Positions 8,323-17,743 of a stretch of DNA of 64,000 nucleotides are shown in pieces. Both the position numbers and the translations under genes were made by a program. The notes beneath the pieces are model-generated. The model had not been told where the DNA came from and made no database searches. It worked only from the letters and a program-made list of their open reading frames with translations. The DNA is from Agromyces ramosus (GTDB lineage: Bacteria; Actinomycetota; Actinomycetes; Actinomycetales; Microbacteriaceae). How positions within the stretch are numbered: the first letter of the stretch is position 1; every line of letters begins with the position of its first letter. Where the stretch lies: positions 124,001 through 188,000 of the forward strand of contig NZ_SGWY01000001.1 of assembly GCF_004216665.1 (NCBI RefSeq). Reading direction: 5' to 3'.

Positions 8323-8390
8323 CGTGTCTCCTCGTGACATCGTTGTCTGGTGCCCTCAGCGAGGGTGATCGTCACGGTAGCCGCGCGGCC

Positions 8391-8428
8391 GTTGCGGCCC
8401 CGTTGCCCCGGGGTTGCAGTCGGGTTGC
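8391..8428. promoter_or_regulatory. Four GTTGC direct repeats at exact 11-bp spacing
   Basis: GTTGC begins at 8391, 8402, 8413 and 8424, so all four copies lie on one helix face. They sit 69-106 bases before the aldehyde dehydrogenase start and downstream of the GAF regulator gene. The arrangement suits cooperative binding by an activator, presumably the adjacent GAF-domain regulator; that link is inference. Confidence 0.6.
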
Positions 8429-8434
8429 ATCGAG

Positions 8435-8452
8435 CGGATGCCGCGGCATCCG
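8435..8452 (-). terminator. 18-nt palindrome after the GAF regulator gene
   Basis: CGGATGCCGCGGCATCCG is a perfect palindrome 20 bases past the regulator stop codon and could terminate its transcript. The same 18-mer occurs inside the copper ATPase gene at 25466-25483, so it may instead be a double copy of the widespread GGATGCC word. Confidence 0.4.
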
Positions 8453-8472
8453 TTCAGGGCCGCGGACGGCCG

Positions 8473-9771
8473 TCAGCGCAGCGCCGACTCGATCCGCTCC
8501 AGGTGCGCCACGACCGACGCGCGTCGCGGCGATCGCGGCGGCAGGATCTCGAGCAGCGCACGCCAGACGTCGACGTCGTGATATTGCTCGTCGCGCTCCG
8601 CGTACGCGAGCAGCAGCTCGGGCGAGGCATCCGACAGCATCGACTCGCGGAGGCGGCCCTCGAGCTCCTCGCGGATCTCCACGATGCCCGGCGCCGCGGA
8701 GGCGGGCAGCACCGACCCCGCGTACCGGTCGGCGGCGCGACGCAGCGAGCCCTGGCCGAGCAGTCTCGCGACGGATGCCGCGTCGAGGTCGACCTCGCGT
8801 CCGAGCCGGTACGGCCGCGACTCGAGCGGCGGTTCGCCTGCGGCCTCGAGGACCCGGCGCAGGCGCACCACCTCGGCGCGCAGCGTGACCGGGGACGCGT
8901 CCCCCTCGTAGAGCAGCGCCGCCAGTCGTTCGGCACCGAGGCCGCGCGGATGCCAGGCCAGCAGCGTGAGGATCTCGGCGTGCCGAGGGCTCAGCTCGTG
9001 CACGCCCAGGCGGGGTCGACGCTCGCCCAGGACCGTCAGCGGGGTGCGTGCCGGCTTGGCCGCGGGCACGGCGCGCAGGCGCGACCGGCGGATGGTCGCG
9101 TGCACGGCCGATTCGAGGCTCGCGATGCGCAGTTCCGCCTCGACCGCGGCGACCGTCGCCGAGACGAGGGAGAGGGTGTGCGGGGCGACGGCGTGGTCGG
9201 TGCCCGTGATGTCGATCACGCCGAGGATCGCGCCGGTCGACGGGTCGTGCACGGGCGCCGCCGTGCAGCTCCACGGGTGCACGATGCGGTTGTAGTGCTC
9301 CGCGCCCCGGATCTGCACGGCGCGGTCGAGCTGGAGCGCGGTGCCGGGCGCGCTGGTGCCGATGCTCGCCTCCGACCAGTCGGCGCCAGCGACGAACAGC
9401 ATGTCCTCGGCCCGTCGGCGCAGGCCCGCGTCGCCCTCGACCCAGAGCAGGCGCCCCTGCGCGTCTCCCACCGCGACCACGAGGCCCGCGTCATCCGCAC
9501 CGTCGACCAGCAGCCGCCGGATGACCGGCAGCACCGGCGCGAGCGCGTGGGCGGCGCGGTACTCGCGGAAGGCATGCTCGTCGAGCTCGAGGCGCGGGAG
9601 TGCGCGGTCGGGATCGATCGCGCCACGGATCGCCCGCTCCCACGACTCGCGCACGACCGGGCGCAGCACAGGCGGCATGACCCCCGTGGCGAACGCCGCC
9701 TCCTGGGCGCGCTGCAGCCGATCGCGCAGGTCGCGCAGGTCGCCACCCTGCGGGTGCTGCGGCACGGGCAT
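8473..9771 (-). CDS. GAF-domain transcriptional regulator of aldehyde dehydrogenase
   Basis: A 432-residue protein. The first ~220 residues resemble the sensory half of AcoR-type activators: RPVVRESWERA, then a GAF domain with GASIGTSAPGTALQLDRAVQIRGAEHY and WSCTAAPVHDP...GVIDITG. The AAA+ sigma-54 domain of AcoR is absent. The C-terminal half has a winged-helix-like region (LSPRHAEILTLLAWHP, LRAEVVRLRRVLE) that should bind DNA. Regulators of this layout commonly neighbour ExaC-type aldehyde dehydrogenases in Actinobacteria. The ATG at 9771 has GGAGA in front; an ATG at 9825 would add 18 residues and is less well supported. Confidence 0.82.
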   Translation of the reverse strand: MPVPQHPQGGDLRDLRDRLQRAQEAAFATGVMPPVLRPVVRESWERAIRGAIDPDRALPRLELDEHAFREYRAAHALAPVLPVIRRLLVDGADDAGLVVAVGDAQGRLLWVEGDAGLRRRAEDMLFVAGADWSEASIGTSAPGTALQLDRAVQIRGAEHYNRIVHPWSCTAAPVHDPSTGAILGVIDITGTDHAVAPHTLSLVSATVAAVEAELRIASLESAVHATIRRSRLRAVPAAKPARTPLTVLGERRPRLGVHELSPRHAEILTLLAWHPRGLGAERLAALLYEGDASPVTLRAEVVRLRRVLEAAGEPPLESRPYRLGREVDLDAASVARLLGQGSLRRAADRYAGSVLPASAAPGIVEIREELEGRLRESMLSDASPELLLAYAERDEQYHDVDVWRALLEILPPRSPRRASVVAHLERIESALR

Positions 9772-9876
9772 GCCGTCTCCGATCGCCGTCGATTCCGGAT
9801 GCCGCCAATCATAACCGCGGGGCATGGGGCGCGATGCCGCCGATCCTCGGCCCGCATCGGGCAGATGCCGCCCGGG

Positions 9877-11034
9877 TCAGCGGAGGAGTGCCGCCCGGTC
9901 GGCGGCGACGGCCTGCAGCAGCACGTGCTCGTCGACCGCCGCTCGTCGCCCCGGGTCGCGGCCGGTGAGGAGTCGCTGGCGGGTGAACGCGAGGTGCGTG
10001 GCATCCGTGATGAGCTTGCGCATGAGCGCCGTGCGGGGCGGCGTCTGAGCGCGTGCCCACGCGCGCGCCTGGCGCCGACCCGCGGGAGTCGCGAGCATCT
10101 CCACCTCGGCGAGGCTGAACCACCCCGCTGCGCCGTACTCCGCGAGGCGGGCCCGGGTGATCCGCACCTCCTGGCGCCGCAGCAGCACGGTGAGCAGCAC
10201 GGCCCCGAGGAAGATCGGCACCTGGACCGTGAAGTAGAGTCCGATCGCGTCGCCGGCGAAGGCGAGGGAGCCGTTCCAGAGTGCGTGCAGCAGGACCGCG
10301 GCCGCGAGCCCCAGCAGGAACCAGCCGATCACGCCGGCCCCGCCGCCGCGTCGGGCGCCGATGCCGATCGCGATGCCGATGCACGCCGTGAAGAGCACGT
10401 GGGCGAACGGCGAGAAGATGCCGCGCACCACGAACGTGGCGCCCAGCTCGCTCGCCCCGCCCTCCGCGAGCGCCGCCCCGAAGTAGAGGACGTTCTCGGT
10501 GAAGGCGAAGCCGGCGGCGGCGGTTGCGGCGTAGACGAGCCCGTCGACCGGTCCGTCGAAGTGCGAGCGCGAGAAGGCGAAGATGAGCAGCACGCCGATG
10601 CCCTTCGCCGTCTCCTCGACGAGGGGCGCCTGAACGACCGCCTGCAGCGCCTCGTCGGGGCTGCCGCCCGGCTCCGCGAACGCGAGTGCGAGCTGCACGC
10701 CGACGTCGACGATCAGCGCGATCGCGACCGACACCGCCGCACCCCAGAGGAACGCGAACCACAGGGCCCACCGCGGCTCGGGCTCCCACCGGTCGATCCA
10801 GCGCACCGCGAGGAGCACGACGGCGAGCGGCACCAGCGCGAGCACCGATCCGATGACGAGCGTCGAGGCGCCGAGTCCCGTCGCGAGGTAGGCGATGACG
10901 AGCAGGCCGACGAACCCCGCGACGACGATGCCCACGACCGCGAACACGGCGCCCCCGCCCCGCCCTCGCGGCGGCGCGCTCCAGAGCGGCGGCGCGGGCG
11001 TCGGGTTGCGTGCGGGCGGCTGCGCGGTGGTCAC
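9877..11034 (-). CDS. PrsW-family intramembrane metalloprotease
   Basis: A 385-residue membrane protein with a proline-rich cytosolic N-terminus and eight or nine transmembrane helices. PrsW signatures are present: LVEETAKG (Glu-Glu metal site), FDGPVDGLVYAATAAAGFAFTENVLYF and a later HVLFTACIG plus LLHALWNG. In Bacillus PrsW cleaves the anti-sigma factor RsiW; the actinobacterial substrates are mostly unknown. The start is GTG 11034. It stands between the FAD oxidase gene and the GAF regulator on the same strand with about 45 and 105 bases of spacing, so co-transcription with the oxidase is possible. Confidence 0.9.
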   Translation of the reverse strand: MTTAQPPARNPTPAPPLWSAPPRGRGGGAVFAVVGIVVAGFVGLLVIAYLATGLGASTLVIGSVLALVPLAVVLLAVRWIDRWEPEPRWALWFAFLWGAAVSVAIALIVDVGVQLALAFAEPGGSPDEALQAVVQAPLVEETAKGIGVLLIFAFSRSHFDGPVDGLVYAATAAAGFAFTENVLYFGAALAEGGASELGATFVVRGIFSPFAHVLFTACIGIAIGIGARRGGGAGVIGWFLLGLAAAVLLHALWNGSLAFAGDAIGLYFTVQVPIFLGAVLLTVLLRRQEVRITRARLAEYGAAGWFSLAEVEMLATPAGRRQARAWARAQTPPRTALMRKLITDATHLAFTRQRLLTGRDPGRRAAVDEHVLLQAVAADRAALLR

Positions 11035-11077
11035 CCGCGCAGCCTATCGAGCGGATGCCGCAACCGGCGGTCGCGCC

Positions 11078-12493
11078 TCACCGCGCGGTCGCGGCTCCCC
11101 CGGCGGTCGACTCGAACATGACGCCGGGATTCAGGATGCCGGTCGGGTCGAACAGCGCCTTGATGCCCCGCTGGAGCTCGAACGAGTCGGCGCCCAGCTC
11201 GTCGGCGAGCCAGCGTCGCTTCAGGATGCCCACGCCGTGCTCGCCCGTCAGGGTGCCGCCGAGGGCGACGGCCGTACGGAACATGTCGTCGGCGGCGGCC
11301 CACACCTCGCCGGGCACCTCCTCGCCCGCGAACACGAAGTTCGGGTGCAGGTTGCCGTCGCCGGCGTGCGCGATCGTGGGGATCTCGATGCCGTACCGCG
11401 CGCCGATCTCCTCGATCGCCCGGAACATCTCGGGCAGGCGCGAGCGTGGCACCGCCACGTCCTCGATGAGCACCTGCCCGGACGCGGCGAGCGCCGGGTG
11501 CATCGCGCGACGGATGGCCAGGAGGCGTTCCCCCTCCGCGGCATCCGTCGACACCGTGACCCGGCCGCCGGCGGCGGCGAACGCCTCGGCGATCCGGGCG
11601 GCCTCGGCGGCGGCCCCGTGCGAATCGCTCTGCGCGAGCAGGAACGCCTCGCCCGGCGCGATGGTCTCGAGCGGGGTCCCCGCGAGCGCCGTCGCGCCCA
11701 GGAACGAGGCCACCCGCGCCAACCCGGCCGCGTCGATGAGCTCCATGACGGCGGGCCGGATGCGCGCGGCCGTGACGGCGGCGGATGCCGCGGCAGCCGC
11801 CTCGACGCCGGGGAACGCCGCGGCGACGGTCACGACCTCGCCGGCCTCGATCGGGCGCAGACGCACCGTGGCCTCGACGATCACGCCCAGCGTGCCCTCG
11901 GAACCCGTGATCAACGCGGTCAGGTCGTACCCGGTCACGCCCTTCACCGTGCGGTGCCCGGTGCGCAGGAGCCGCCCGTCGGCGAGCACCACCGCGAGCC
12001 CGAGCACGGCCTCCCGGGTCACGCCGTACTTCGCGCAGAGCAGGCCGCCGGCGTTCGTGGCGATGTTGCCGCCGATGGACGAGATCGCGCGGCTCGCCGG
12101 GTCGGGTGCGAACCAGAGGCCGAGCGGTGCGAGCGCGTCGTTGAGGTCGCCGTTCAGCACGCCCGGCTCGACCACCGCGAGCTCGTCGGCCTCCGAGACC
12201 TCGAGGATGCGGTTCATCCGGGAGAGGTCGAGCACGATCGCGCCGGGGCTCGCGATGGCACCGCCGGCGAGGCCGGTGCCGGCTCCCCTCGGCACGACGG
12301 GGGTGCCCGCGGCGTGCGCGATGCGCAAGACGGCCTGCACGTCGTCGACGGATGCCGCGTGCACGACCGCGAGCGGCGGCGTCGCGCTGCGCCAGCCGGA
12401 TCGGTCCTCGCGGGTGGAATCGAGCGCAGCGGGATCCGTCGTGACGGATGCCCCGAGGGCGTCGTGGAGGCGGGCGAGGACGTCGGTCGGCAT
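11078..12493 (-). CDS. FAD-linked oxidase, GlcD / D-lactate dehydrogenase type
   Basis: A 471-residue flavoprotein of the vanillyl-alcohol-oxidase fold. The FAD-binding PCMH domain has [14 protein letters not shown] (about 68-81), AVVEPGV, and [13 protein letters not shown] plus GVTGYDL. The C-terminal FAD-oxidase domain ends in [12 protein letters not shown], with the conserved H near the flavin. Family members oxidise glycolate, D-lactate or D-2-hydroxyglutarate; the substrate cannot be assigned from sequence alone. No glcE/glcF partners are adjacent. A TAGCGT hexamer exactly six bases before the ATG indicates a leaderless transcript diverging from the Ada-AlkA gene. Confidence 0.9.
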   Translation of the reverse strand: MPTDVLARLHDALGASVTTDPAALDSTREDRSGWRSATPPLAVVHAASVDDVQAVLRIAHAAGTPVVPRGAGTGLAGGAIASPGAIVLDLSRMNRILEVSEADELAVVEPGVLNGDLNDALAPLGLWFAPDPASRAISSIGGNIATNAGGLLCAKYGVTREAVLGLAVVLADGRLLRTGHRTVKGVTGYDLTALITGSEGTLGVIVEATVRLRPIEAGEVVTVAAAFPGVEAAAAASAAVTAARIRPAVMELIDAAGLARVASFLGATALAGTPLETIAPGEAFLLAQSDSHGAAAEAARIAEAFAAAGGRVTVSTDAAEGERLLAIRRAMHPALAASGQVLIEDVAVPRSRLPEMFRAIEEIGARYGIEIPTIAHAGDGNLHPNFVFAGEEVPGEVWAAADDMFRTAVALGGTLTGEHGVGILKRRWLADELGADSFELQRGIKALFDPTGILNPGVMFESTAGGAATAR

Positions 12494-12588
12494 CCCACCA
12501 CGCTAGCTTCATCGCCCGGTGGTGCGGCGCTGCGCGCCATGTCCGATTCCCGCTGGTCGATGTCGGGCGCGCGTGCGAGGCTGGACGC

Positions 12589-14184
12589 ATGACGCCCCGA
12601 CCCGCCACCCTCACGAGGCCCGCCGCCGCGGGGGCCGATCCGCTCGCCGATCCCGTGTTCGCCGAGCGCTACCGCGCCATGCAAGCCCGCGACGCGCGGT
12701 TCGACGGGCAGTTCATCACGGGCGTGCACTCCACCGGCATCTACTGCCGCCCGAGCTGCCCGGCCGTGGCGCCGAAGCCGTCGAACGTGAGCTTCTACCT
12801 CACCGCGGCGGCCGCGCACGAGGCCGGGCTCCGCGCGTGCAAGCGATGCCTGCCCGACGCCGTGCCGGGCTCCCCCGAGTGGGACCTGCGCGACGACCTC
12901 GCGGCTCGGGCCATGCGCCTGATCGCCGACGGCGTCGTCGAGCGCGAGGGCGTTCCGGGCCTGGCCGCCCGCCTCGGGTACACCCCGCGGCACCTCGCCC
13001 GCGTGCTGACGGCCGAGCTCGGCGCGGGCCCGCTCGCACTCTCCCGCGCGCACCGTGCGCAGACCGCGCGGGCGCTCCTCACCTCGACGACCCTGCCCGC
13101 CGCCGACGTCGCGTTCGCCTCGGGCTTCGGCAGCATCCGCCAGTTCAACGACACGATCCGCGCCGTCTACGAGCGCAGCCCCCTCGAGCTCCGCATGGCG
13201 GGGCGGCTGCGCGATCGTGGTGCGGCTGCGCGCTCCGCCGGCGGCGAGCCGGGCAGCGCCGACCCGCAGGGCAACCGGGGGCCCGACGCCGAGCACCACG
13301 TGGGCGTCGTGCGCCTGCGGCTGCCCGCCCGCGCGCCGTTCGACGCCGCGGGCGTGTTCGCGTGGCTGGCGACCCGCGCGCTCGACGGGGTCGAGCAGGC
13401 CGGGGCGCTGCACTACGCCCGCACGCTCCGCCTTCCCGGCGGGCCGGCGCACGTGCGATTCGAGGCGGGCGGCGATGCGGCGGCGCCGTCGATCGACGTC
13501 GAGGCCCGCCTTGCGAGCCTCGCCGACCTGCCGCCCCTGGTCGCGCGGGTGCGGCGCCTGTTCGACCTCGACGCCGACGCCGTGGCGATCGACGCCGCCC
13601 TCGCGGCCGACCCGCGGCTCGCTGCCTCCGTCGAGGCGGTGCCCGGCATCAGGCTGCCCGGGTGCCTCGACCCGCACGAGCTCGTCTTCCGCGCCCTCGT
13701 CGGCCAGCAGGTGTCGGTGAAGGCGGCCCGCACGGCCCTCGCCCGGCTCGCGGCCGAGCTCGGCGAGCACGTGGAGGCCGGCCTTCACGGCGGCCCCGTG
13801 CTGCTGTTCCCGACCACGGCCGCCATCGCCGCCGAGGGCGAGCGGGTGCTGCGCGGGCCGGCAGCCCGCATCCGCACCATCGTCGACGTCGCCCGGCGAC
13901 TCGAGTCCGGCGACCTCGTCGTCGCGGCCGAGCGAGAACGCGCAGAGCTGGCGCACGAACTGCTGGCGATCCCCGGCATCGGTCCCTGGACGGCCGGCTA
14001 CGTCGCGATGCGTGTCACGCGTGCGCCCGACGTGCTGCTCACGGGCGACCTGGCGCTGCGGATCGGCGCCGCCGCGCTCGGACTGCCCACCGAGGCCGCG
14101 GCGCTGCAGGCCGAGGGGGCGCGCTGGGCGCCGTGGCGCAGCTACGCATCGATGCACCTCTGGCGCGCCGCCTCCCCCGCCTGA
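12589..14184 (+). CDS. Ada-like / AlkA bifunctional DNA alkylation repair protein
   Basis: A 531-residue fusion. The N-terminal Ada zinc/phosphotriester domain uses C53, C57, C84 and C87 ([10 protein letters not shown] ... ACKRCLPD). An AraC-type helix-turn-helix follows (about 120-205). The C-terminal half is an AlkA 3-methyladenine glycosylase with the helix-hairpin-helix [16 protein letters not shown] and the probable catalytic D487 in VLLTGD. The guanine-O6-methyltransferase domain of classical Ada is missing; this Ada(N)-AlkA layout is typical of Actinobacteria. It should sense methyl phosphotriesters, activate repair genes and excise alkylated bases. The start is placed where the zinc domain begins at normal distance. 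Confidence 0.93.
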   Translation: MTPRPATLTRPAAAGADPLADPVFAERYRAMQARDARFDGQFITGVHSTGIYCRPSCPAVAPKPSNVSFYLTAAAAHEAGLRACKRCLPDAVPGSPEWDLRDDLAARAMRLIADGVVEREGVPGLAARLGYTPRHLARVLTAELGAGPLALSRAHRAQTARALLTSTTLPAADVAFASGFGSIRQFNDTIRAVYERSPLELRMAGRLRDRGAAARSAGGEPGSADPQGNRGPDAEHHVGVVRLRLPARAPFDAAGVFAWLATRALDGVEQAGALHYARTLRLPGGPAHVRFEAGGDAAAPSIDVEARLASLADLPPLVARVRRLFDLDADAVAIDAALAADPRLAASVEAVPGIRLPGCLDPHELVFRALVGQQVSVKAARTALARLAAELGEHVEAGLHGGPVLLFPTTAAIAAEGERVLRGPAARIRTIVDVARRLESGDLVVAAERERAELAHELLAIPGIGPWTAGYVAMRVTRAPDVLLTGDLALRIGAAALGLPTEAAALQAEGARWAPWRSYASMHLWRAASPA

Positions 14185-14313
14185 GTCCTGGGCCGGCGGC
14201 GGGCCGTGGGCGTGCCCGGCGGCGCCCGATTCGTGGACACCACGTCAGATCCGCCACGGTTCGTTGTACGCCATGCACAGGCCCGCGGCCGCTCGGCCCG
14301 ATAGCCTAGACCG

Positions 14314-15189
14314 GTGAGATTCGCCCACCTGAGAGTCGAAGGCCAGACGACCCCTCGGCTCGCGGTGGTGGTGGCGGAGACGGCGCTCTTCCTCGACGAG
14401 ATCATGCCGACGGCGCCGCGGGATCTCCAGGAGCTCATCGAGCGCGGCCCCGGCGGCCTCGCCGAAACGCGCGCGGTCGTCGACGCCGCGCTCGCCGCCG
14501 GCGTCGAACCCGTGCCGGTCTCCGAGCTGCGCCATTCATCGGCGGTGCTGCGCCCCGCGCAGGTCATCGCGATCGGCGCCAACTACGCCGCGCACGCCTC
14601 GGAGCTGAAGCTGCGATCGGAGACGGCGATGACCATCTTCTCCCTCTGGCCGAACTCGCTCGCCGGGCACGGCGGCACGACCACCTGGCCCGAGGATCTC
14701 ACGAAGCAGGTCGACTACGAGGCCGAGCTCGGCGTGATCATCGGCCGCCCGGCCCGCGGCGTGCACGTGCGCGACGCCCTCGACTACGTGTGGGGCTACA
14801 CGGTCGTCAACGACATCACGGCACGCGACCTCCAGTTCAGCGAGGCGCAATGGTCGCGCTGCAAGTCGTTCGACGGGTTCACGCCCACCGGCCCGGTGGT
14901 GGTCACGGCCGACGAGATCGCCGACCCCCAGGATCTCTGGCTCACGACGAACCTCGACGGCCACATCCTGCAGGACGCCTCGACGAACGAGATGGTGCGC
15001 GGCGTCGCCGAGATCATCTCGTACCTGTCGCGTTCGGCGACCATCCCGCCGGGCACCCTCATCTCGACGGGCAGCCCCGGCGGCGCGGGCTACTCGCGGA
15101 ACCCGCAGGTCTTCCTCCGCGACGGCTCGACCGTCACGGTGTCGATCGAGGGCATCGGGTCGCTCACGACGCACTGTCGCGTCATCTGA
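14314..15189 (+). CDS. Fumarylacetoacetate hydrolase (FAH) family protein
   Basis: A 291-residue enzyme of the FAH superfamily. The metal-binding acidic residues are in VDYEAELGVIIGR and VNDITARDLQ, followed by KSFDGFTPTGPVVV and the closing LISTGSPGGAGYSR. Family members hydrolyse or isomerise acylpyruvates and 2-hydroxy-dienoates in aromatic degradation; the substrate here is unknown, and no aromatic pathway genes adjoin. The GTG start at 14314 is preceded at exactly six bases by TAGCCT, so the mRNA is probably leaderless. It converges on aspA with a 33-base gap. Confidence 0.9.
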   Translation: MRFAHLRVEGQTTPRLAVVVAETALFLDEIMPTAPRDLQELIERGPGGLAETRAVVDAALAAGVEPVPVSELRHSSAVLRPAQVIAIGANYAAHASELKLRSETAMTIFSLWPNSLAGHGGTTTWPEDLTKQVDYEAELGVIIGRPARGVHVRDALDYVWGYTVVNDITARDLQFSEAQWSRCKSFDGFTPTGPVVVTADEIADPQDLWLTTNLDGHILQDASTNEMVRGVAEIISYLSRSATIPPGTLISTGSPGGAGYSRNPQVFLRDGSTVTVSIEGIGSLTTHCRVI

Positions 15190-15222
15190 CGCGCCGCGCG
15201 CGACCCGATGCCGCGGCGCCGC

Positions 15223-16686
15223 CTACTCGCTCGCCTCCCCGTGCAGGTCGACGACTGGGACCGCCTGGGTGATCGGCTGGATGCCCGAGAGGCGCCCGGG
15301 CTGGAGTTGCTTCATGACCTCGACGCGGGTCATGAGCCCCGTCTCGACCACCAGGTCGGCCACCGGCCGGCCCGTGGCCAGCGCCTGCTTCGCGAGCTTC
15401 GCGGCCTCCGTGTAGCCGATGAACGGGATGAGCGCCGTGATGACGCCGACGCTCGACGCCACCATCGCGTCGAGCCGCTCGGTGTTCGCCGTGATGCCGT
15501 CGATGCAGTTCACGCGCAGCGTCCAGCAGGCCTGCCGCATCCAGGTGATCGACTGGAGGAGTGCGTGCGCGATGACCGGCTCGAAGGCGTTGAGCTGCAG
15601 CTGGCCGTTCTCGGACGCCATCATCACGGTGACGTCGGCGCCCGCCACCGAGTAGGCGACCTGGCTGACGGCCTCGGGGATGACGGGGTTCACCTTGCCC
15701 GGCATGATGCTCGACCCCGCCTGGCGCGGCGGGAGGTTGATCTCGCCGAAGCCGGCCTGCGGCCCCGAGGAGAGCAGTCGGAGGTCGTTGCAGATCTTCG
15801 AGAGCTTGATGGCACTGCGCTTCAGCGCGCTCGAGAAGGTCATGAAGACGCCGGTGTCGCTCGTGGCCTCGACGAGGTCGGGCGCCGTCTCGAGCGGCTG
15901 CCCGGTGATCTCGCTGAGATGGCGCACGACGGATGCGCCGTAGCCCGGGTCCGCCGTGATGCCCGTGCCCACGGCGGTGCCTCCGAGGTTCACCTCGGAG
16001 AGGAGCTTGATCGTCTCGCGGAGGCGGGCGATGTCCTCGCCGAGGGTCGTCGCGAACCCGTGGAACTCCTGGCCGAGGGTCATCGGCACGGCATCCTGCA
16101 GCTGCGTGCGGCCGACCTTCAGCACCTCCGCGAACTCGCGCCCCTTGCGACCGAACGAGATCCGCAGCTGGTCGAGCTCGTAGAGCATCGTCGTGAGCGA
16201 CGAGGTCATCGCGAGCTTCAGCGCAGTGGGGTAGGTGTCGTTCGTCGACTGGCTGCGGTTGACGTCGTCGATGGGGTGCACGATGTCGTAGCGCCCCTTG
16301 GGGCAGCCCGCGATCTCGAGCGCGAGGTTCGCGATGACCTCGTTCGCGTTCATGTTCGTCGAGGTGCCGGCGCCGCCCTGGATGACGCCCACCACGAACT
16401 GGTCGTGCAGCTCGCCGTCGATGATGCGCTGGCACGCCTCGTCGATCCACACCTGCTTCTGCGGCGAGAGCGCACCCACCTCGCGGTTCGCGCGGCACGC
16501 GGCCTGCTTCACCTGCGCGAGCGCGATGACGAGGTCGGGATAGACGGAGATGGGTCGCTTCGAGATCGGGAAGTTCTCGAGCGCGCGCATGGTGTGCACG
16601 CCCCAGTACGCGTCGGCTGGGACCTGGACGCTGCCGAGCGAGTCGGTCTCCGTCCGGGTCGCGATCGGTTCATCGGGCTTCGTCAC
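15223..16686 (-). CDS. aspA: Aspartate ammonia-lyase
   Basis: A 487-residue member of the fumarase/aspartase superfamily. It converts L-aspartate to fumarate and ammonia. The N-terminal YWGVHTMRALENFPIS is characteristic of aspartase rather than fumarase, TSTNMNANEV and GRTQLQDAVPMTLGQEF follow, and the catalytic-loop signature GSSIMPGKVNP is intact. The GTG at 16686 is chosen for the strong GGGAGGGGAGG upstream. The upstream region carries two copies of a 19-bp repeat (16769-16814), a possible operator. Its length matches the family. Confidence 0.93.
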   Translation of the reverse strand: MTKPDEPIATRTETDSLGSVQVPADAYWGVHTMRALENFPISKRPISVYPDLVIALAQVKQAACRANREVGALSPQKQVWIDEACQRIIDGELHDQFVVGVIQGGAGTSTNMNANEVIANLALEIAGCPKGRYDIVHPIDDVNRSQSTNDTYPTALKLAMTSSLTTMLYELDQLRISFGRKGREFAEVLKVGRTQLQDAVPMTLGQEFHGFATTLGEDIARLRETIKLLSEVNLGGTAVGTGITADPGYGASVVRHLSEITGQPLETAPDLVEATSDTGVFMTFSSALKRSAIKLSKICNDLRLLSSGPQAGFGEINLPPRQAGSSIMPGKVNPVIPEAVSQVAYSVAGADVTVMMASENGQLQLNAFEPVIAHALLQSITWMRQACWTLRVNCIDGITANTERLDAMVASSVGVITALIPFIGYTEAAKLAKQALATGRPVADLVVETGLMTRVEVMKQLQPGRLSGIQPITQAVPVVDLHGEASE

Positions 16687-16768
16687 GTGCTCCTCCCCTC
16701 CCAGGGTCAGGTGGTGGGGCAGGTGTTCGGGTCGGGTCATCGACACTGTTCGGCTCCATTGCCTCGTT

Positions 16769-16814
16769 CGCGCGGGATCGCCGCACACGGTGGTACGCGC
16801 GGGATCGCCGCGCA
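16769..16814. repeat. Two 19-bp direct repeats upstream of aspA
   Basis: CGCGCGGGATCGCCGCRCA occurs at 16769-16787 and 16796-16814 (one difference, 27-bp period), 83-128 bases before the aspA start. It may be a regulator binding array or a simple local duplication. Confidence 0.6.
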
Positions 16815-16913
16815 TGTTCTCGCCTTCGAGCCTACCGCCGACGCCGGCACGCGAACGGCGGCGAGGCGCCCGCACGCCCGACGACGCGGCGAAGGCGCAG
16901 CCGCGGGGACGGC

Positions 16914-16952
16914 GAACGGGCCGCGCCCCGAAGCCGGGGGCGCGGCCCGTTC
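16914..16952 (-). terminator. Strong terminator hairpin after the DUF4190 gene
   Basis: Sixteen-base perfect arms (GAACGGGCCGCGCCCC and its complement) enclose a seven-base loop, starting 14 bases after the DUF4190 stop codon. It separates that gene from the aspA promoter region. Confidence 0.85.
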
Positions 16953-16965
16953 GGGCTTCGAGGGA

Positions 16966-17295
16966 TCAGACGAAAGCGAAGGGCAGCATCGCGAGGCCGA
17001 AGACCGCGAAGCCGAGGCCGACGAGCACGGTGCCCGCGAGCATCACGCTGTTGAGCACGATGCCCCAGATCGCCATCGTTCGCGACGCGGGTTCGCGCTT
17101 CAGCGCCATGATGCCGAGCACGAGGCCCGCGACCGGTACGAAGAACGTGGACGCGGCGACGATCGACACGAGGCCGAGCACGAGGCTCGCGATGCTGAAT
17201 CCGCTCGTCTCCGCCGCCGTTGCGGGGGTCGTCGCGTAGGGGTTCGGCTCGCCGAACGCGGCCTGCTGCGACGAGGTGGGAGTTGCGGTGGTCAT
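16966..17295 (-). CDS. DUF4190-type small membrane protein
   Basis: A 109-residue protein with a hydrophilic Thr/Ser/Ala-rich N-terminal 35 residues and two hydrophobic helices (GFSIASLVLGLVSIVAASTFF and IWGIVLNSVMLAGTVLVGLGF) joined by the ALKREPASRT turn. This two-helix layout with GxxxGxxAL between helices is that of DUF4190 proteins, which have no known function. AGGAGA lies seven bases before ATG 17295, supporting that start. A strong terminator follows, so it is probably monocistronic. Confidence 0.8.
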   Translation of the reverse strand: MTTATPTSSQQAAFGEPNPYATTPATAAETSGFSIASLVLGLVSIVAASTFFVPVAGLVLGIMALKREPASRTMAIWGIVLNSVMLAGTVLVGLGFAVFGLAMLPFAFV

Positions 17296-17404
17296 GGTGA
17301 TGGTCTCCTGTCCGTGGGGTGTGATTCCACGGTACGGATGCCGCTGCGACGGGAGTATGGGGCTATCCCCCCGATCAGAGGGTGGCCCGCCCACGAGGGT
17401 GGGG

Positions 17405-17743
17405 TCAGACGAGGCCGTGCAGCACGGGCACGATGAGGTAGATGCCGAACAGCGCCGCCACGCCGCTCAACGCGAAGCACGCGCGGGCACCGAAGAGCGC
17501 GGCGCGCTTCTGGCCGTCGCTGAGCGGGCTCTTCCTCGCCGCCTTTGCGGCGCGCTTCGCGGCGGCCTTGGCCTCAGCCGGCGTGACGACCGTGATGGCA
17601 TCGGTGAACTCGGCCGGGGTCACGATGGGCGTCCGCCCCGAGACCGTGAGCAGGCGGAGGCCGAGCGAGTACATGCTCACCACGACCACGGTCGCGAGCA
17701 GGGCCGAACCGAGCACCAGGAGGAACGCGAACCAGTCGATCAC
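17405..17743 (-). CDS. Small membrane protein coupled to PiT phosphate transporter
   Basis: A 112-residue protein with an N-terminal helix (FAFLLVLGSALLATVVVVSMYSLGL), a lysine/alanine-rich middle (EAKAAAKRAAKAARKSP) and a C-terminal helix (ARACFALSGVAALFGIYLIVP). I do not recognise a named family. Its GTG start overlaps the PiT stop codon (GTGA, 17740-17743), and GAAGG precedes it, so the two genes are translationally coupled. That arrangement suggests a PiT accessory or regulatory subunit, but this is inferred from context only. Confidence 0.75.
   Translation of the reverse strand: MIDWFAFLLVLGSALLATVVVVSMYSLGLRLLTVSGRTPIVTPAEFTDAITVVTPAEAKAAAKRAAKAARKSPLSDGQKRAALFGARACFALSGVAALFGIYLIVPVLHGLV

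Noticed and set aside
8350-11121. A 923-codon plus-strand open frame
   Set aside because: It is antisense to the GAF regulator and PrsW genes, which have recognisable domains.
12214-14157. A 647-codon minus-strand open frame
   Set aside because: It is antisense to the Ada-AlkA gene, whose zinc, HTH and HhH motifs are clear on the plus strand.
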